Assembly: GCA_964415525.1 (NCBI GenBank)
Contig: CAYQAS010000017.1
Location: 1-49,281, forward strand
DNA length: 49,281 nucleotides
Reading direction: 5' to 3'
Origin: CAZPUI01 sp964415525
Lineage (GTDB): Bacteria; Acidobacteriota; Holophagae; Holophagales; Holophagaceae
The notes under the pieces were generated by a model. The model was not told where the DNA came from. It searched no databases and saw only the letters and a list, made by a program, of their open reading frames with translations. The number at the start of each line of letters is the position of its first letter. The first letter of the stretch is position 1. The position numbers and the translations under genes are program-made. Positions 26,285-34,108 of this stretch are shown here, piece after piece.

Positions 26285-26746
26285 ATGCGGTTTCCGGTCT
26301 GCGCTGCCCTCACAACCCTTTCGCTCCTCGTGGGCACCGGATGCCAGGGGCCGCAAGCCCTGACGTCCGCCCCCCCCGAACAGCAGGTGACAAAGGCACT
26401 GGAAGCCTTCGGGCTCGCAATGCAGAAACGCGAGCCCGGAAGCGTCGAGGCATTCTTTGACGTGGGCATCACGATATTGGAGGGCAATGCGGTCCGGGCA
26501 AAGGGAATCACAGCTGCTTCCCTCTATTTTGGAGCATCCCGATTGTGGATCACGAAGGCCAGACTCTTGCCAATGGCGACGGTGCTGGAGGGCGAGATCA
26601 TCCGTCAGACCGGACGAGTCGCGCATGTCGTGAAGCTGGACTCCGGGAAGTCAGGCGTAGCCACCGGTCGGTTTGAGGCGATCTGGAAGAAGGGCCCGGA
26701 AGGCACCTGGCGGATCCAGCGGTTGGAGTTTGTTCCATCGATCTGA
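26285..26746 (+). CDS. Putative lipoprotein with SnoaL/DUF4440-like domain
   Basis: A 153-residue predicted lipoprotein. The leader ends VGTGC with C20; the lipobox is slightly non-canonical. The mature part has the alpha/beta pattern of small NTF2-like or DUF4440 domains: a helix with ALEAFGLAMQKREPGSVEAFF, strands, then the ending GTWRIQRLEFVPS typical of those folds. Function unknown. An AGAGGTG ribosome site lies at 26275-26281. It is 16 bases upstream of ligA on the same strand and may be co-transcribed. Confidence 0.7.
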   Translation: MRFPVCAALTTLSLLVGTGCQGPQALTSAPPEQQVTKALEAFGLAMQKREPGSVEAFFDVGITILEGNAVRAKGITAASLYFGASRLWITKARLLPMATVLEGEIIRQTGRVAHVVKLDSGKSGVATGRFEAIWKKGPEGTWRIQRLEFVPSI

Positions 26747-26762
26747 CCAGTAGACTGGAAAT

Positions 26763-28745
26763 ATGGACATCCTGGCCCGCCTGCGCGAACTCGCGGAACT
26801 GGTGCGTGAGCACCGCCGCCGCTACTACATCCTCGATCAGCCGACCCTCTCGGACGCCGAATACGACGCGCTGGAGCGAGAACTGCGAGAGCTGGAGGAA
26901 GCCCATCCTCTGCTTGCAGATCCCAACAGCCCCACGCGACGGGTCGGCGCCGTGCCGATCTCTGCCTTCACCAAGGTCCGGCACGCGGTTCCCATGCTGA
27001 GCCTCGACAACGCTTACAGTGAGGCGGATCTTCGGGCCTGGGAGGAACGCCTTCGAAAGGGGTTGGGTGAGGCACCCGCCTACAGCGCCGACCTCAAGGT
27101 GGACGGGCTTAGCCTGAGCCTTCGCTACGAGAAGCGCGCGCTGGTGCTGGCCCTCACCCGTGGGGATGGCGAGACAGGCGAAGACGTGACCGAGAACGCC
27201 CGCACCATCGGCGACATCCCCCTGACCCTGCCAGAGGAGGCCCCCGAGACGCTGGAGGTCCGGGGTGAGGTCTTCCTGTCCCGACGCCGCTGGGAGGAGT
27301 TGAACCGCCAGCGGGATGCCAAGGGCGAGGCCCGCTTCGCCAACCCCCGCAACGCCGCCAGTGGCACCATGAAGTTGCTGGACAGCCGAGAAGTGGCCCG
27401 CCGCCGCTTGGCCTTCCTGCCCTGGCAGGTGCTCGGGGCCGAGGATCACGCCCAGGCCATGCGTCGGCTCGAAACCTGGGGATTTGCGACGATGCCCGCC
27501 CGGGTCGAAGGCGATCTCGAGGCCGTCCTCGCGTTTCTGGAAATCCAGCGGGAGGCTCGCCTCGCGCTGCCCTTCGACACCGATGGCGTCGTCCTCAAGG
27601 TGCGGGACCGCGCTCTGCAGGAGCAACTGGGCACCACGGATCGCGTGCCCCGGTGGGCCATCGCATTCAAATATCCCGCGATCCAGGCAACTTCCACCCT
27701 GTTGGACATCACCTGGCAAGTGGGCCGAACCGGCAAGCTCACGCCGGTGGCGGAGCTGGAGGCGGTGGAGGTGGCCGGCTCCACGGTGCGGCGCGCCACC
27801 CTGCACAACCCCGACGAATTGGCGCGCCTCGGCGTGCGCATCGGCTGCCGCGTCTTTCTGGAAAAGGGCGGCGAGGTGATCCCCAAGGTGGTGGCCGTGG
27901 TGCCGGATTCCATCCCTCAGGATGCGCCGGAGCCCGCCATCCCCACCGCCTGCCCCGTGTGCGACGGCACCGTGGGGAAGGAGGACGAAGGGGAAGTAGC
28001 CATCCGCTGTCTCAATCCCGAATGCCCAGCGAAGCTCGAGGCGCGGCTCCTGCACTTTGCCTCCAGAGTAGCCCTCGATATCGAAGGCATGGGGGACGCA
28101 CTTGTCACGCAGCTCCAGGCCAGCGGTCGCTTCGCCCATCCCTGGGAGGTCTTCACCCTGCTCCAGGAGCCCTTCCGGGGGGTGCCCTTCCTGGCGGGAC
28201 TGGAGCGCATGGCGGAAAAGAGCGCCCAGAACATCGCTGAAGCCCTGGATGCCGCCCGCACCAAGCCCCTCAGCCGCTGGATCCACGCCCTAGGCATTCC
28301 AATGGTGGGCAGCAAGACCGCCGAGAACCTCGCGGAGGCCTTCCCGGCGCTGGATCGGCTCTGGGCCGCATCGGAGGAGTCCCTCACCGCCGTGGACGAG
28401 GTCGGCACCAAGGTCGCCGCCGCCGTGCGGGCATTCGCAGCGCTGCATCCCGAACTGCCCATGCGCATAGCCGAACTCGACATCACGCCCGCCCCGCCGC
28501 CGCCGCGCGACACCTCGAACCTGCCCTTGGCGGGCCAGATCGCCGTGGTCACCGGCACCCTGCCGACCCTTGGCCGTGAAGAGGCCGAGGCTCTGCTGAA
28601 GCGCCTCGGCGCCAAGGTTGCCGGCAGCGTCAGCAGCAAGACGACGGTGCTCGTCGCGGGGGAGAAGGCGGGCAGCAAGCTGGCGAAGGCAGAGAGCCTC
28701 GGCATCCCCGTGCGGGACGAGGCCTGGCTGCGCGCTCAAGGTTGA
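26763..28745 (+). CDS. ligA: NAD-dependent DNA ligase
   Basis: Seals nicks in replication and repair, using NAD. The 660-residue protein has domain Ia with YYILDQPTLSDAEYD, the adenylation motif K112-V-D-G, and conserved NAASGTMKLLD and GRTGKLTPVAELE blocks. The zinc finger is C397, C400, C416 and C421. Helix-hairpin-helix repeats follow, with a C-terminal BRCT domain from about 586 (LPLAGQIAVVTGTLP). Length and domain order are normal, and I see no defect. Confidence 0.97.
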   Translation: MDILARLRELAELVREHRRRYYILDQPTLSDAEYDALERELRELEEAHPLLADPNSPTRRVGAVPISAFTKVRHAVPMLSLDNAYSEADLRAWEERLRKGLGEAPAYSADLKVDGLSLSLRYEKRALVLALTRGDGETGEDVTENARTIGDIPLTLPEEAPETLEVRGEVFLSRRRWEELNRQRDAKGEARFANPRNAASGTMKLLDSREVARRRLAFLPWQVLGAEDHAQAMRRLETWGFATMPARVEGDLEAVLAFLEIQREARLALPFDTDGVVLKVRDRALQEQLGTTDRVPRWAIAFKYPAIQATSTLLDITWQVGRTGKLTPVAELEAVEVAGSTVRRATLHNPDELARLGVRIGCRVFLEKGGEVIPKVVAVVPDSIPQDAPEPAIPTACPVCDGTVGKEDEGEVAIRCLNPECPAKLEARLLHFASRVALDIEGMGDALVTQLQASGRFAHPWEVFTLLQEPFRGVPFLAGLERMAEKSAQNIAEALDAARTKPLSRWIHALGIPMVGSKTAENLAEAFPALDRLWAASEESLTAVDEVGTKVAAAVRAFAALHPELPMRIAELDITPAPPPPRDTSNLPLAGQIAVVTGTLPTLGREEAEALLKRLGAKVAGSVSSKTTVLVAGEKAGSKLAKAESLGIPVRDEAWLRAQG

Positions 28746-28860
28746 GATTCCACATGGCGTCTAACACGACAAACGCATTTAAATACGGCTATCATTTCAC
28801 CCGCACCCCGAATATCACACTATCCTGACAATTCACCCTAAAATCGCCATGGAGGAACCG

Positions 28861-29208
28861 ATGTCACTTCTTGCAAAATGCAAGGCAAAACTAAAGACAT
28901 TTCAACGCGGCTCTGTCGAACATCAAATACTCGACTATCTACTCACAAATGCCGTAGGACATCGCAATGCAAAATCATGGAAAAAGATAAGCAACAATCT
29001 CACCATAAATACTGCACAACAAACCTTCCAGCACGGACTACTGAAATCATCACGAGAAGGTGGATATTTTATTGGAAGCTGCAACAAAGGTTACTACATC
29101 ATTCACGACGAACATGATGTAGCAGTATCCAAAGCATATTACGAAAATCGCATTGCTGCGGAGCAAACACATCTCAACAACCTGAACGAACTTTACCCTG
29201 TACTCTGA
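28861..29208 (+). CDS. AT-rich winged-helix protein upstream of a DNA methyltransferase
   Basis: A 115-residue protein predicted to have a winged helix: a helical first half, then the wing-like segment KSSREGGYFIGSCNKGYYIIHDEHD, as found in small DNA-binding proteins linked to phage or restriction-modification genes. ATG 28861 was chosen over 28849 because GGAGGA (28851-28856) sits at the right distance. The gene is far more AT-rich than its surroundings, with many A/T third positions, which suggests recent transfer. It could regulate the methyltransferase 55 bases downstream. A specific function is not proven. Confidence 0.7.
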   Translation: MSLLAKCKAKLKTFQRGSVEHQILDYLLTNAVGHRNAKSWKKISNNLTINTAQQTFQHGLLKSSREGGYFIGSCNKGYYIIHDEHDVAVSKAYYENRIAAEQTHLNNLNELYPVL

Positions 29209-29263
29209 CTGCCCCGAATGGTACCGTCTCATTCGCTGACGGACTCAGCCACAACGGTGCCCA

Positions 29264-30499
29264 ATGGTTAAGAGCAACGAAAACCCACTCCGGGATCATA
29301 GAGCATTCTTTGCCCGATTATTACCAAATGCGGGCCCATATGATTTTCAATATGAAACAACAAGCAATATAAAATATTTGCGCGTTTCTGGAAGTTTCTG
29401 GACGAGCCGCCAGCGGCAGGCCTCCAGCCTCCACGAGGTGAGCTATCGGGCCTGCTACAAGCCTCAACTGCCCCGCCTCTTCATCGAGAAGCTCACCGAA
29501 CCCGGCGACCGCGTCTACGACCCCTTTGGCGGGCGTGGCACCACGGCGGTGGAGGCGGCGCTCCTCGGGCGAAAGGTCGCCAGCAACGACGTGAACCCGC
29601 TCTCGCGGCTCTTCGCAGCGCCTCGTCTCGAGTTGCCCGAACCCAAGGCCGTGACGGCGCGCCTCGCGGGGATCGCAAAGTCCGGCACAGCCTCGGATGG
29701 CCTGGAACTCGACATGTTCTACCACCCGGACACGGAGGCAGAACTGCGCACCCTTCGGTCCTGGCTGCTGGAGCGAGAGGCCTCGGGGCTGGACGATGCC
29801 CTCGACCGCTGGATCCGCATGGTGGCCACCAACCGTTTGACCGGCCACAGCCCAGGCTTCTTCAGCGTCTACACCCTGCCCCCCAACCAGGCGGTCACGG
29901 CGGAGAAGCAGCGGACCATCAACGCCAAGCGCGAACAGGTGCCGCCCTACCGCGACACCCACACCCTCATCCTCAAGAAGACGCGACAGCTGATGTCAGA
30001 TCTGACGGAAGGCCAGCGGGCGAACCTCGCCGGTGCCGACGGTCTTTGGCTCACCGGGGACGCCCGTTCGACCCCCGGATTGGCGAATGACAGCATCGCC
30101 CTGACCGTGACCTCGCCCCCTTTCCTGGACGTGGTGCAGTACGCCGCCGACAACTGGCTGCGCTGCTGGTTCAACGGCCTGGATGCCGAAGCCATCGCCC
30201 GGGGCATCACCATGTCCCGCACTCTTCCCGCCTGGGCCGAAGTCATGGGGGAGGTCTTCCGTGAGCTCTATCGCGTCACCCGCCCAGGCGGACACGTGGC
30301 GTTCGAGGTCGGCGAGATCCGCAAGGGCACGGTGCGCCTGGAGGAGACGGTCCTGCCGCTGGGCATCGAAGCCGGATTCACGCCTTTGGGCGTGCTCGTC
30401 AACCAGCAGACCTTCACCAAGACCGCCCACATCTGGGGCGTGGACAACATGGAGGCCGGGACGAACTCCAACCGGATCGTCGTGTTTCAGAAAGCCTGA
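29264..30499 (+). CDS. DNA methyltransferase (probable N4-cytosine/N6-adenine type)
   Basis: A 411-residue DNA modification enzyme. The SAM-binding motif is YDPFGGRGTTAVEAAL at about 85-100, and the catalytic motif TSPPF is at 283-287. TSPP at this place is usual for N4-cytosine enzymes. The order, SAM motif first with about 190 residues between, differs from the common beta class, in which the catalytic motif comes first. No restriction endonuclease gene is adjacent, so it may be solitary. The first 125 bases are AT-rich like the gene upstream, and from about 29390 composition jumps to the high GC of the chromosome. No clear ribosome site precedes ATG 29264. Confidence 0.85.
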   Translation: MVKSNENPLRDHRAFFARLLPNAGPYDFQYETTSNIKYLRVSGSFWTSRQRQASSLHEVSYRACYKPQLPRLFIEKLTEPGDRVYDPFGGRGTTAVEAALLGRKVASNDVNPLSRLFAAPRLELPEPKAVTARLAGIAKSGTASDGLELDMFYHPDTEAELRTLRSWLLEREASGLDDALDRWIRMVATNRLTGHSPGFFSVYTLPPNQAVTAEKQRTINAKREQVPPYRDTHTLILKKTRQLMSDLTEGQRANLAGADGLWLTGDARSTPGLANDSIALTVTSPPFLDVVQYAADNWLRCWFNGLDAEAIARGITMSRTLPAWAEVMGEVFRELYRVTRPGGHVAFEVGEIRKGTVRLEETVLPLGIEAGFTPLGVLVNQQTFTKTAHIWGVDNMEAGTNSNRIVVFQKA

Positions 30500-30691
30500 G
30501 GACGCCGGGAGGCCCACAGCCTTCCACTCCTCATCCAGGCCAGCGACGCCTGGGTTCTGATGGCGCCTCGTCCAGCGCATTTGGACACTGACCCCAATCG
30601 CCAGGGTCGTTCCCGCACATCAAAGTTCCACCCCGGCCTATCCCTGCCGATAGTCCTTGTATCCAACCACCCAAGGGAGTCCACTGGAATC

Positions 30692-30880
30692 ATGACGAAA
30701 ACCAACCTTCCCGTTCCCACCGACCTCCTGAAGTCCCTCGCGACCGCCACGCGGCCCGCCGAGCAGGAGGGCGGCACCCGACCCGCTCCGGCCGCCAAAG
30801 CGCCCGTGTTCAAGGTCCAGACCAGCAATCGCCCGGTGCGGAGCACCGTGGCCCCCCGCAGCACCAACCGCGGCAAGTAG
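30692..30880 (+). CDS. Small Pro/Thr/Ala-rich hypothetical protein (62 aa)
   Basis: Short basic protein beginning MTKTNLPVPTDLLKSLATAT, low in complexity and probably disordered. A GGGAG element lies 12-13 bases before the ATG, somewhat far. Codon use matches the genome (GC-rich third positions). It ends 22 bases before a GC hairpin. It is kept as a hypothetical because start region, codon bias and terminator line up. Confidence 0.5.
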   Translation: MTKTNLPVPTDLLKSLATATRPAEQEGGTRPAPAAKAPVFKVQTSNRPVRSTVAPRSTNRGK

Positions 30881-30902
30881 TCCCAGCCGCACAAGCCTTC
30901 CG

Positions 30903-30920
30903 GCCCCGCCTCGGCGGGGC
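30903..30920. terminator. Candidate terminator between convergent genes
   Basis: Perfect 8-bp GC stem (GCCCCGCC and GGCGGGGC) with a two-base spacer, between the ends of the small plus-strand gene and rimI on the minus strand. The following bases are only moderately T-rich, so termination strength is uncertain. Confidence 0.55.
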
Positions 30921-30936
30921 TGCTTCGTCGTACGGA

Positions 30937-31350
30937 TCAGGCCCGCTCGAAGGTGTAGAGGGCCGCGTCCTCGCCGTCGCGGTAATACTTTGCCCTCAGC
31001 CCCGTCTCTCGCCAGCCCAGGCGCTCATAGAGCCTACGGGCGGGGCTGTTCGAAACGCGCACTTCGAGGTGCAGCGTGTCGATCCCCTCGGCCAGGAGGC
31101 GGTCCTGGCTGGCCTGCAACAGATCTCGTCCAAGCCCCTTTCCCTGAGCCTCGGGCAGGACGGCGATGCGCAGGAGTTCGGCCTCCTGGATGCTCGGCAC
31201 CACGCGCCACCGGGCAAAAGCGAGCCCCTGGTAGCCCCAGAGCTGCTCGTCGTCGTCCAGCGCCGTCCAGGCCTCGCCGAAGGCCGTGCGGTCCAGGGTC
31301 TCCACCCAGAGCGGCAGGTGGGAGCCCGGCCCCAGGTGCAGCAGGGTCAT
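30937..31350 (-). CDS. rimI: Ribosomal-protein-alanine N-acetyltransferase RimI (GNAT)
   Basis: GNAT-fold acetyltransferase of 137 residues. The acetyl-CoA loop is VLPEAQGKGLGRDLL, and the RimI-like ending is LEVRVSNSPARRLYERLGWRETGLRAKYYRDGEDAALY. The start at ATG 31350 removes a Pro/Arg-rich shadow region upstream. It follows tsaB by 2 bases; the tsaB-rimI pairing is common in bacteria and supports the name. Confidence 0.9.
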   Translation of the reverse strand: MTLLHLGPGSHLPLWVETLDRTAFGEAWTALDDDEQLWGYQGLAFARWRVVPSIQEAELLRIAVLPEAQGKGLGRDLLQASQDRLLAEGIDTLHLEVRVSNSPARRLYERLGWRETGLRAKYYRDGEDAALYTFERA

Positions 31351-31352
31351 CT

Positions 31353-32051
31353 TCACCGGGCCACGCCCCGACGCAGGGCCTCTGGCAGATGGCGAGAAGC
31401 CTCCGGGAAGGTCATCTCGGCGTCCGTCTCCCGCAAGTAGAAGGGCACCAGGGGATCTTCGGGAGGCCGGTTCGGGAGCGTGCGGCAGAGGCTCACGAGG
31501 CCCGCCAGGGTGGCGGCACCCTCGTCCTTCAGCGCCACGGGGCAGGGACCGAGCACGGCCTCCGCCTTGGGACGGAAGCCCTCCGGCGCCCACCAGGACT
31601 CGCCGTGCATACGGGCGACCATGTCGGATAGCGGGTGCCGTCCCGCCTCATGGGTGGCAGAATCGCCCTCCCAGCGCTGGTGGAAGGCCTCGCCCCGCTG
31701 ACCATCCAGCAGAACCCAGCAGGGTGCGGGCACACCCACGGCGGCGAGGGCCGCGGCCCGCATCTCGAAGGCACTGAAGCCCCAGGTGGGCACGCCGTCC
31801 AGACCCAGGCCTTCGGCCGTGGCCACGCCGATGCGAAGGCTCGTAAAGCCGCCAGGCCCCACGCAGGCACAGATCCCAGTGAGGTCCACAGGACTCGCGC
31901 CGGCCTCCTTCACCAGGGCGTCCAGTGCGGGCAGCAGGGTCAAGCTGTGGCTCTTGCCGATGCCGACCGCCACCCGCCGCGTCCAGGCACGCTCCTGCGT
32001 CACCAGGGCGAGGTGGAGGTATTCCGTCGTCGCGTCCAATCCGAGAAGCAT
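31353..32051 (-). CDS. tsaB: tRNA t6A37 threonylcarbamoyl modification protein TsaB
   Basis: Partner of TsaD in making the universal t6A base of ANN-decoding tRNAs. The 232-residue protein begins MLLGLDATTEYLHLAL and has the ASKHA-fold motif CVGPGGFTSLRIGVATAEGL near residue 70. ATG 32051 has a GGAGG site; the upstream in-frame extension was rejected. It forms an operon with rimI and lies downstream of rpmB, separated by a strong palindrome. Confidence 0.93.
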   Translation of the reverse strand: MLLGLDATTEYLHLALVTQERAWTRRVAVGIGKSHSLTLLPALDALVKEAGASPVDLTGICACVGPGGFTSLRIGVATAEGLGLDGVPTWGFSAFEMRAAALAAVGVPAPCWVLLDGQRGEAFHQRWEGDSATHEAGRHPLSDMVARMHGESWWAPEGFRPKAEAVLGPCPVALKDEGAATLAGLVSLCRTLPNRPPEDPLVPFYLRETDAEMTFPEASRHLPEALRRGVAR

Positions 32052-32122
32052 GCCGCCTCCGGCGACGTACGCGCCGCGGCGGCCCGTCACCAGGGCCGCC
32101 GCGACACATCAGGTCCGAATAG

Positions 32123-32155
32123 ACGTGATGTCCGGGCCTAGCCCGGACATCACGT
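32123..32155. terminator. Perfect 15-bp inverted repeat between rpmB and tsaB
   Basis: Arms 32123-32137 (ACGTGATGTCCGGGC) and 32141-32155 are perfectly complementary with only a 3-base CTA spacer. It lies downstream of the rpmB stop on the minus strand. No T-run follows in either direction, so it may be a rho-assisted terminator, an RNA-stability hairpin, or a protein or mobile-repeat site. Confidence 0.5.
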
Positions 32156-32214
32156 GGGGTGTGTGAGGGGGACGCAGAGGGCGCAAAGCGACCGGACGGT
32201 CCCCTCGCTCATCG

Positions 32215-32406
32215 CTAGACGTTCTTGATGACCTTGCCGGCCTGCAGGCAGGAGGTGCAGACGCGGATGCGGCGGGGCACACCGTTCACCAGAGCGCGCA
32301 CGTGCTGGAGATTCGGATTCCAGCGGCGGTTGGTGACGTTGTGGGCATGGGAAATGTTGTGGCCGAACTGGGGCTTCTTACCGCAGATTTCGCACTGACG
32401 AGACAT
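32215..32406 (-). CDS. rpmB: 50S ribosomal protein L28
   Basis: Large-subunit ribosomal protein of 63 residues. It is the zinc-binding (C+) form with C5 and C8 (CEIC) and C50 and C53 (CTSC). Core L28 sequence GNxxSHAxNxTxRxWxPNLQ is visible as GHNISHAHNVTNRRWNPNLQ. ATG 32406 gives the normal protein; the longer upstream frame is not conserved. Confidence 0.96.
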   Translation of the reverse strand: MSRQCEICGKKPQFGHNISHAHNVTNRRWNPNLQHVRALVNGVPRRIRVCTSCLQAGKVIKNV

Positions 32407-32514
32407 GGCAAACCTCTCAGGTCCAATGGCGTGAAAAGCCAAGAAGGAAAAGCCTACCAGAACCGACTGAAAAGGCAAGGCTCGGTTACGGAAGATGGCC
32501 CTTCTGGCATGGGA

Positions 32515-32535
32515 AACGGCCCCAGCGGGGCCGTT
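32515..32535 (-). terminator. Intrinsic terminator after the secreted-protein gene
   Basis: Perfect 9-bp stem, AACGGCCCC with GGGGCCGTT, and a three-base loop. Read on the minus strand it starts 22 bases after the stop codon at 32558 and ends in GTTTCCC, a short T tract. Confidence 0.65.
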
Positions 32536-32557
32536 CGACAGAAAAGAATCAAGGGCT

Positions 32558-33142
32558 CTACTTCTTCTCTTTCTCTGGATGCTTCAAGGCAATCCGGAAA
32601 CCGACGGGGGTGCATTTGTAGCCGCTGAGACTGACAAAGCCCTTGTAGAGGGTGCTGGTATCCGTGATCGACCCCACGAACCAGGTGTGCTCCAGAAGGG
32701 TTTCCCGGTCCTTGGGGGTGATGTAGATTTCCCGGTCGTCATACCCACCATCGAAGTGATAAAGCACGGCGCCCAGCTTGACGTCCTCCTTGGTGGCCGG
32801 TCGGGTAAGGGCATAGTGCTTGGTCCATTTCTTCTCGCCCTTCTCGCCTCCCGCCACGATGAAGAACTCCGCCTCGCCCTTGGTTTCCTTGGTGGCGGGG
32901 GTCAGCATCTTGGCCAGGAAGACACGCTCCCAGCCCGAACCGCCTGAATAGTCCTTCTCCGTGATCAGGTACTCGTCCCCCTGAAGGAAATGGACATCGA
33001 AGGCTGGACGCTCAGGCTCGGTCACGGGCTTGCCCTTTTCGGTCTTGGGAGCCTTCATGAGCCCAGGGTAGGACTCGGGATAGCCCTCCTGAGCCATGAG
33101 GGAACCGGCAGCGCAGAGGGCGAGAAGGAAGGTCAGGCGCAT
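32558..33142 (-). CDS. Secreted protein of unknown function
   Basis: A 194-residue exported protein with signal peptide MRLTFLLALCAAGSLMAQ. The mature part contains many Lys/Glu/Thr residues, an FDVHFLQGDEYLITEKDYSG segment and a late YKGFVSLSGYKCTPVGFRIA segment. No family was recognised. GGAGG lies 5 bases before ATG 33142. It is followed by an intrinsic terminator and preceded by the acylphosphatase gene about 95 bases upstream. Confidence 0.75.
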   Translation of the reverse strand: MRLTFLLALCAAGSLMAQEGYPESYPGLMKAPKTEKGKPVTEPERPAFDVHFLQGDEYLITEKDYSGGSGWERVFLAKMLTPATKETKGEAEFFIVAGGEKGEKKWTKHYALTRPATKEDVKLGAVLYHFDGGYDDREIYITPKDRETLLEHTWFVGSITDTSTLYKGFVSLSGYKCTPVGFRIALKHPEKEKK

Positions 33143-33237
33143 GGATGCCTCCAGAAGGTTGGGAACGGTGCGTCCTCCAACCGTAGGCCCATCGGCCTCG
33201 GAGGCAAGGTCCACCCAGGAAAAGGCGGGAGGTCCAC

Positions 33238-33507
33238 CTACCAAATCGCGAAGGGGTTGGGCAGTTGCGCCCCGCCATCGAGTCTCCACCAATCCAGCCG
33301 TGTGACCCGGCCACTCGGCGGGCCTTGAGTAAGCGCCTCCTTGAAAGCGTCCAACTGATGGGGTTCACCCTCGACTTCGCCTTCCACCGTGCCATCCCAG
33401 GCATTGCGCACCCAGCCGGAGAGTTGGAGCCGTCGTCCATGCTCCCGGGCGAAGGAGCGGTAGCCGACCCCCTGGACCCGACCGTGGACGACGAACGTGA
33501 CGCGCAT
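33238..33507 (-). CDS. acyP: Acylphosphatase
   Basis: Small enzyme hydrolysing acyl phosphates, 89 residues. The signature V-H-G-R-V-Q-G-V-G-Y-R17 includes the catalytic arginine, and the catalytic asparagine is N35 in GWVRNAWDGTVEGEVEG. Length and order are standard. Confidence 0.95.
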   Translation of the reverse strand: MRVTFVVHGRVQGVGYRSFAREHGRRLQLSGWVRNAWDGTVEGEVEGEPHQLDAFKEALTQGPPSGRVTRLDWWRLDGGAQLPNPFAIW

Positions 33508-33619
33508 GAGGGCAGTTTAGGACACCGGTCGGCCCGAACCACGGGGACCGGTCGGGCCAGAAAACGGTAGAGCCTCATGCTGGCTCTGGGGGCGGTTGCA
33601 CCCGAAGAAGGAGATCGCC

Positions 33620-34108
33620 ATGGGATTCGCACCTCTGCTGTTGAGCCTGAGCCTTCTGGGGGCGCCCATCTGCGCCGCTCTGCCGGAAGCCCCCAAGGTG
33701 GAAGCCGTGAAGGTCCGCAAACATTACCGGGACTATTACGGCACCGCCCTCACGACCTCTCCGGGCCTGCTCAGCACGCCGAAGGAGACGTTCCGCTGGG
33801 GTGTGACCAATCCCAAGCCGCTTGAGATGGCCTATTTCGCAGGCACCTTCCAGGCCGGGGGCGCCTTCCGCATGCTGAGGACACGGATCTATGCGGATCC
33901 CGGCCTGAAGGCGCCACTGGAGTTCACCTTCCGCAAGGGCGACCGAAACGGCGAGGTGCTGGACACGCTCACGGTACGACCCGGCCAGACCGTGCCCGTG
34001 GAACTGGCACTCCGAGGCACCCGCGCCGTCTTCTTCACGACCGAACTGAAGATTCAGCACGACAAGGCCCAGCGCATCGTGCTGGGAGAACCCACCTTCA
34101 GCGAGTGA
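33620..34108 (+). CDS. Secreted protein of unknown function
   Basis: A 162-residue protein with signal peptide MGFAPLLLSLSLLGAPICAA. The mature region looks beta-rich and single-domain, with FRWGVTNPKPLEMAYFAG and VRPGQTVPVELALRG segments. No family was recognised. AGGAGA precedes ATG 33620 by 6 bases; the upstream ATG at 33596 would hide the signal peptide. Its 3' end overlaps the convergent glycosyltransferase gene by 11 bases. Confidence 0.7.
   Translation: MGFAPLLLSLSLLGAPICAALPEAPKVEAVKVRKHYRDYYGTALTTSPGLLSTPKETFRWGVTNPKPLEMAYFAGTFQAGGAFRMLRTRIYADPGLKAPLEFTFRKGDRNGEVLDTLTVRPGQTVPVELALRGTRAVFFTTELKIQHDKAQRIVLGEPTFSE

Noticed and set aside
28746..28800. GTCTAAC heptamer after ligA as an attC end
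   Set aside because: One heptamer is expected by chance; no paired core or symmetric arms occur nearby, and it is over 4 kb from intI.
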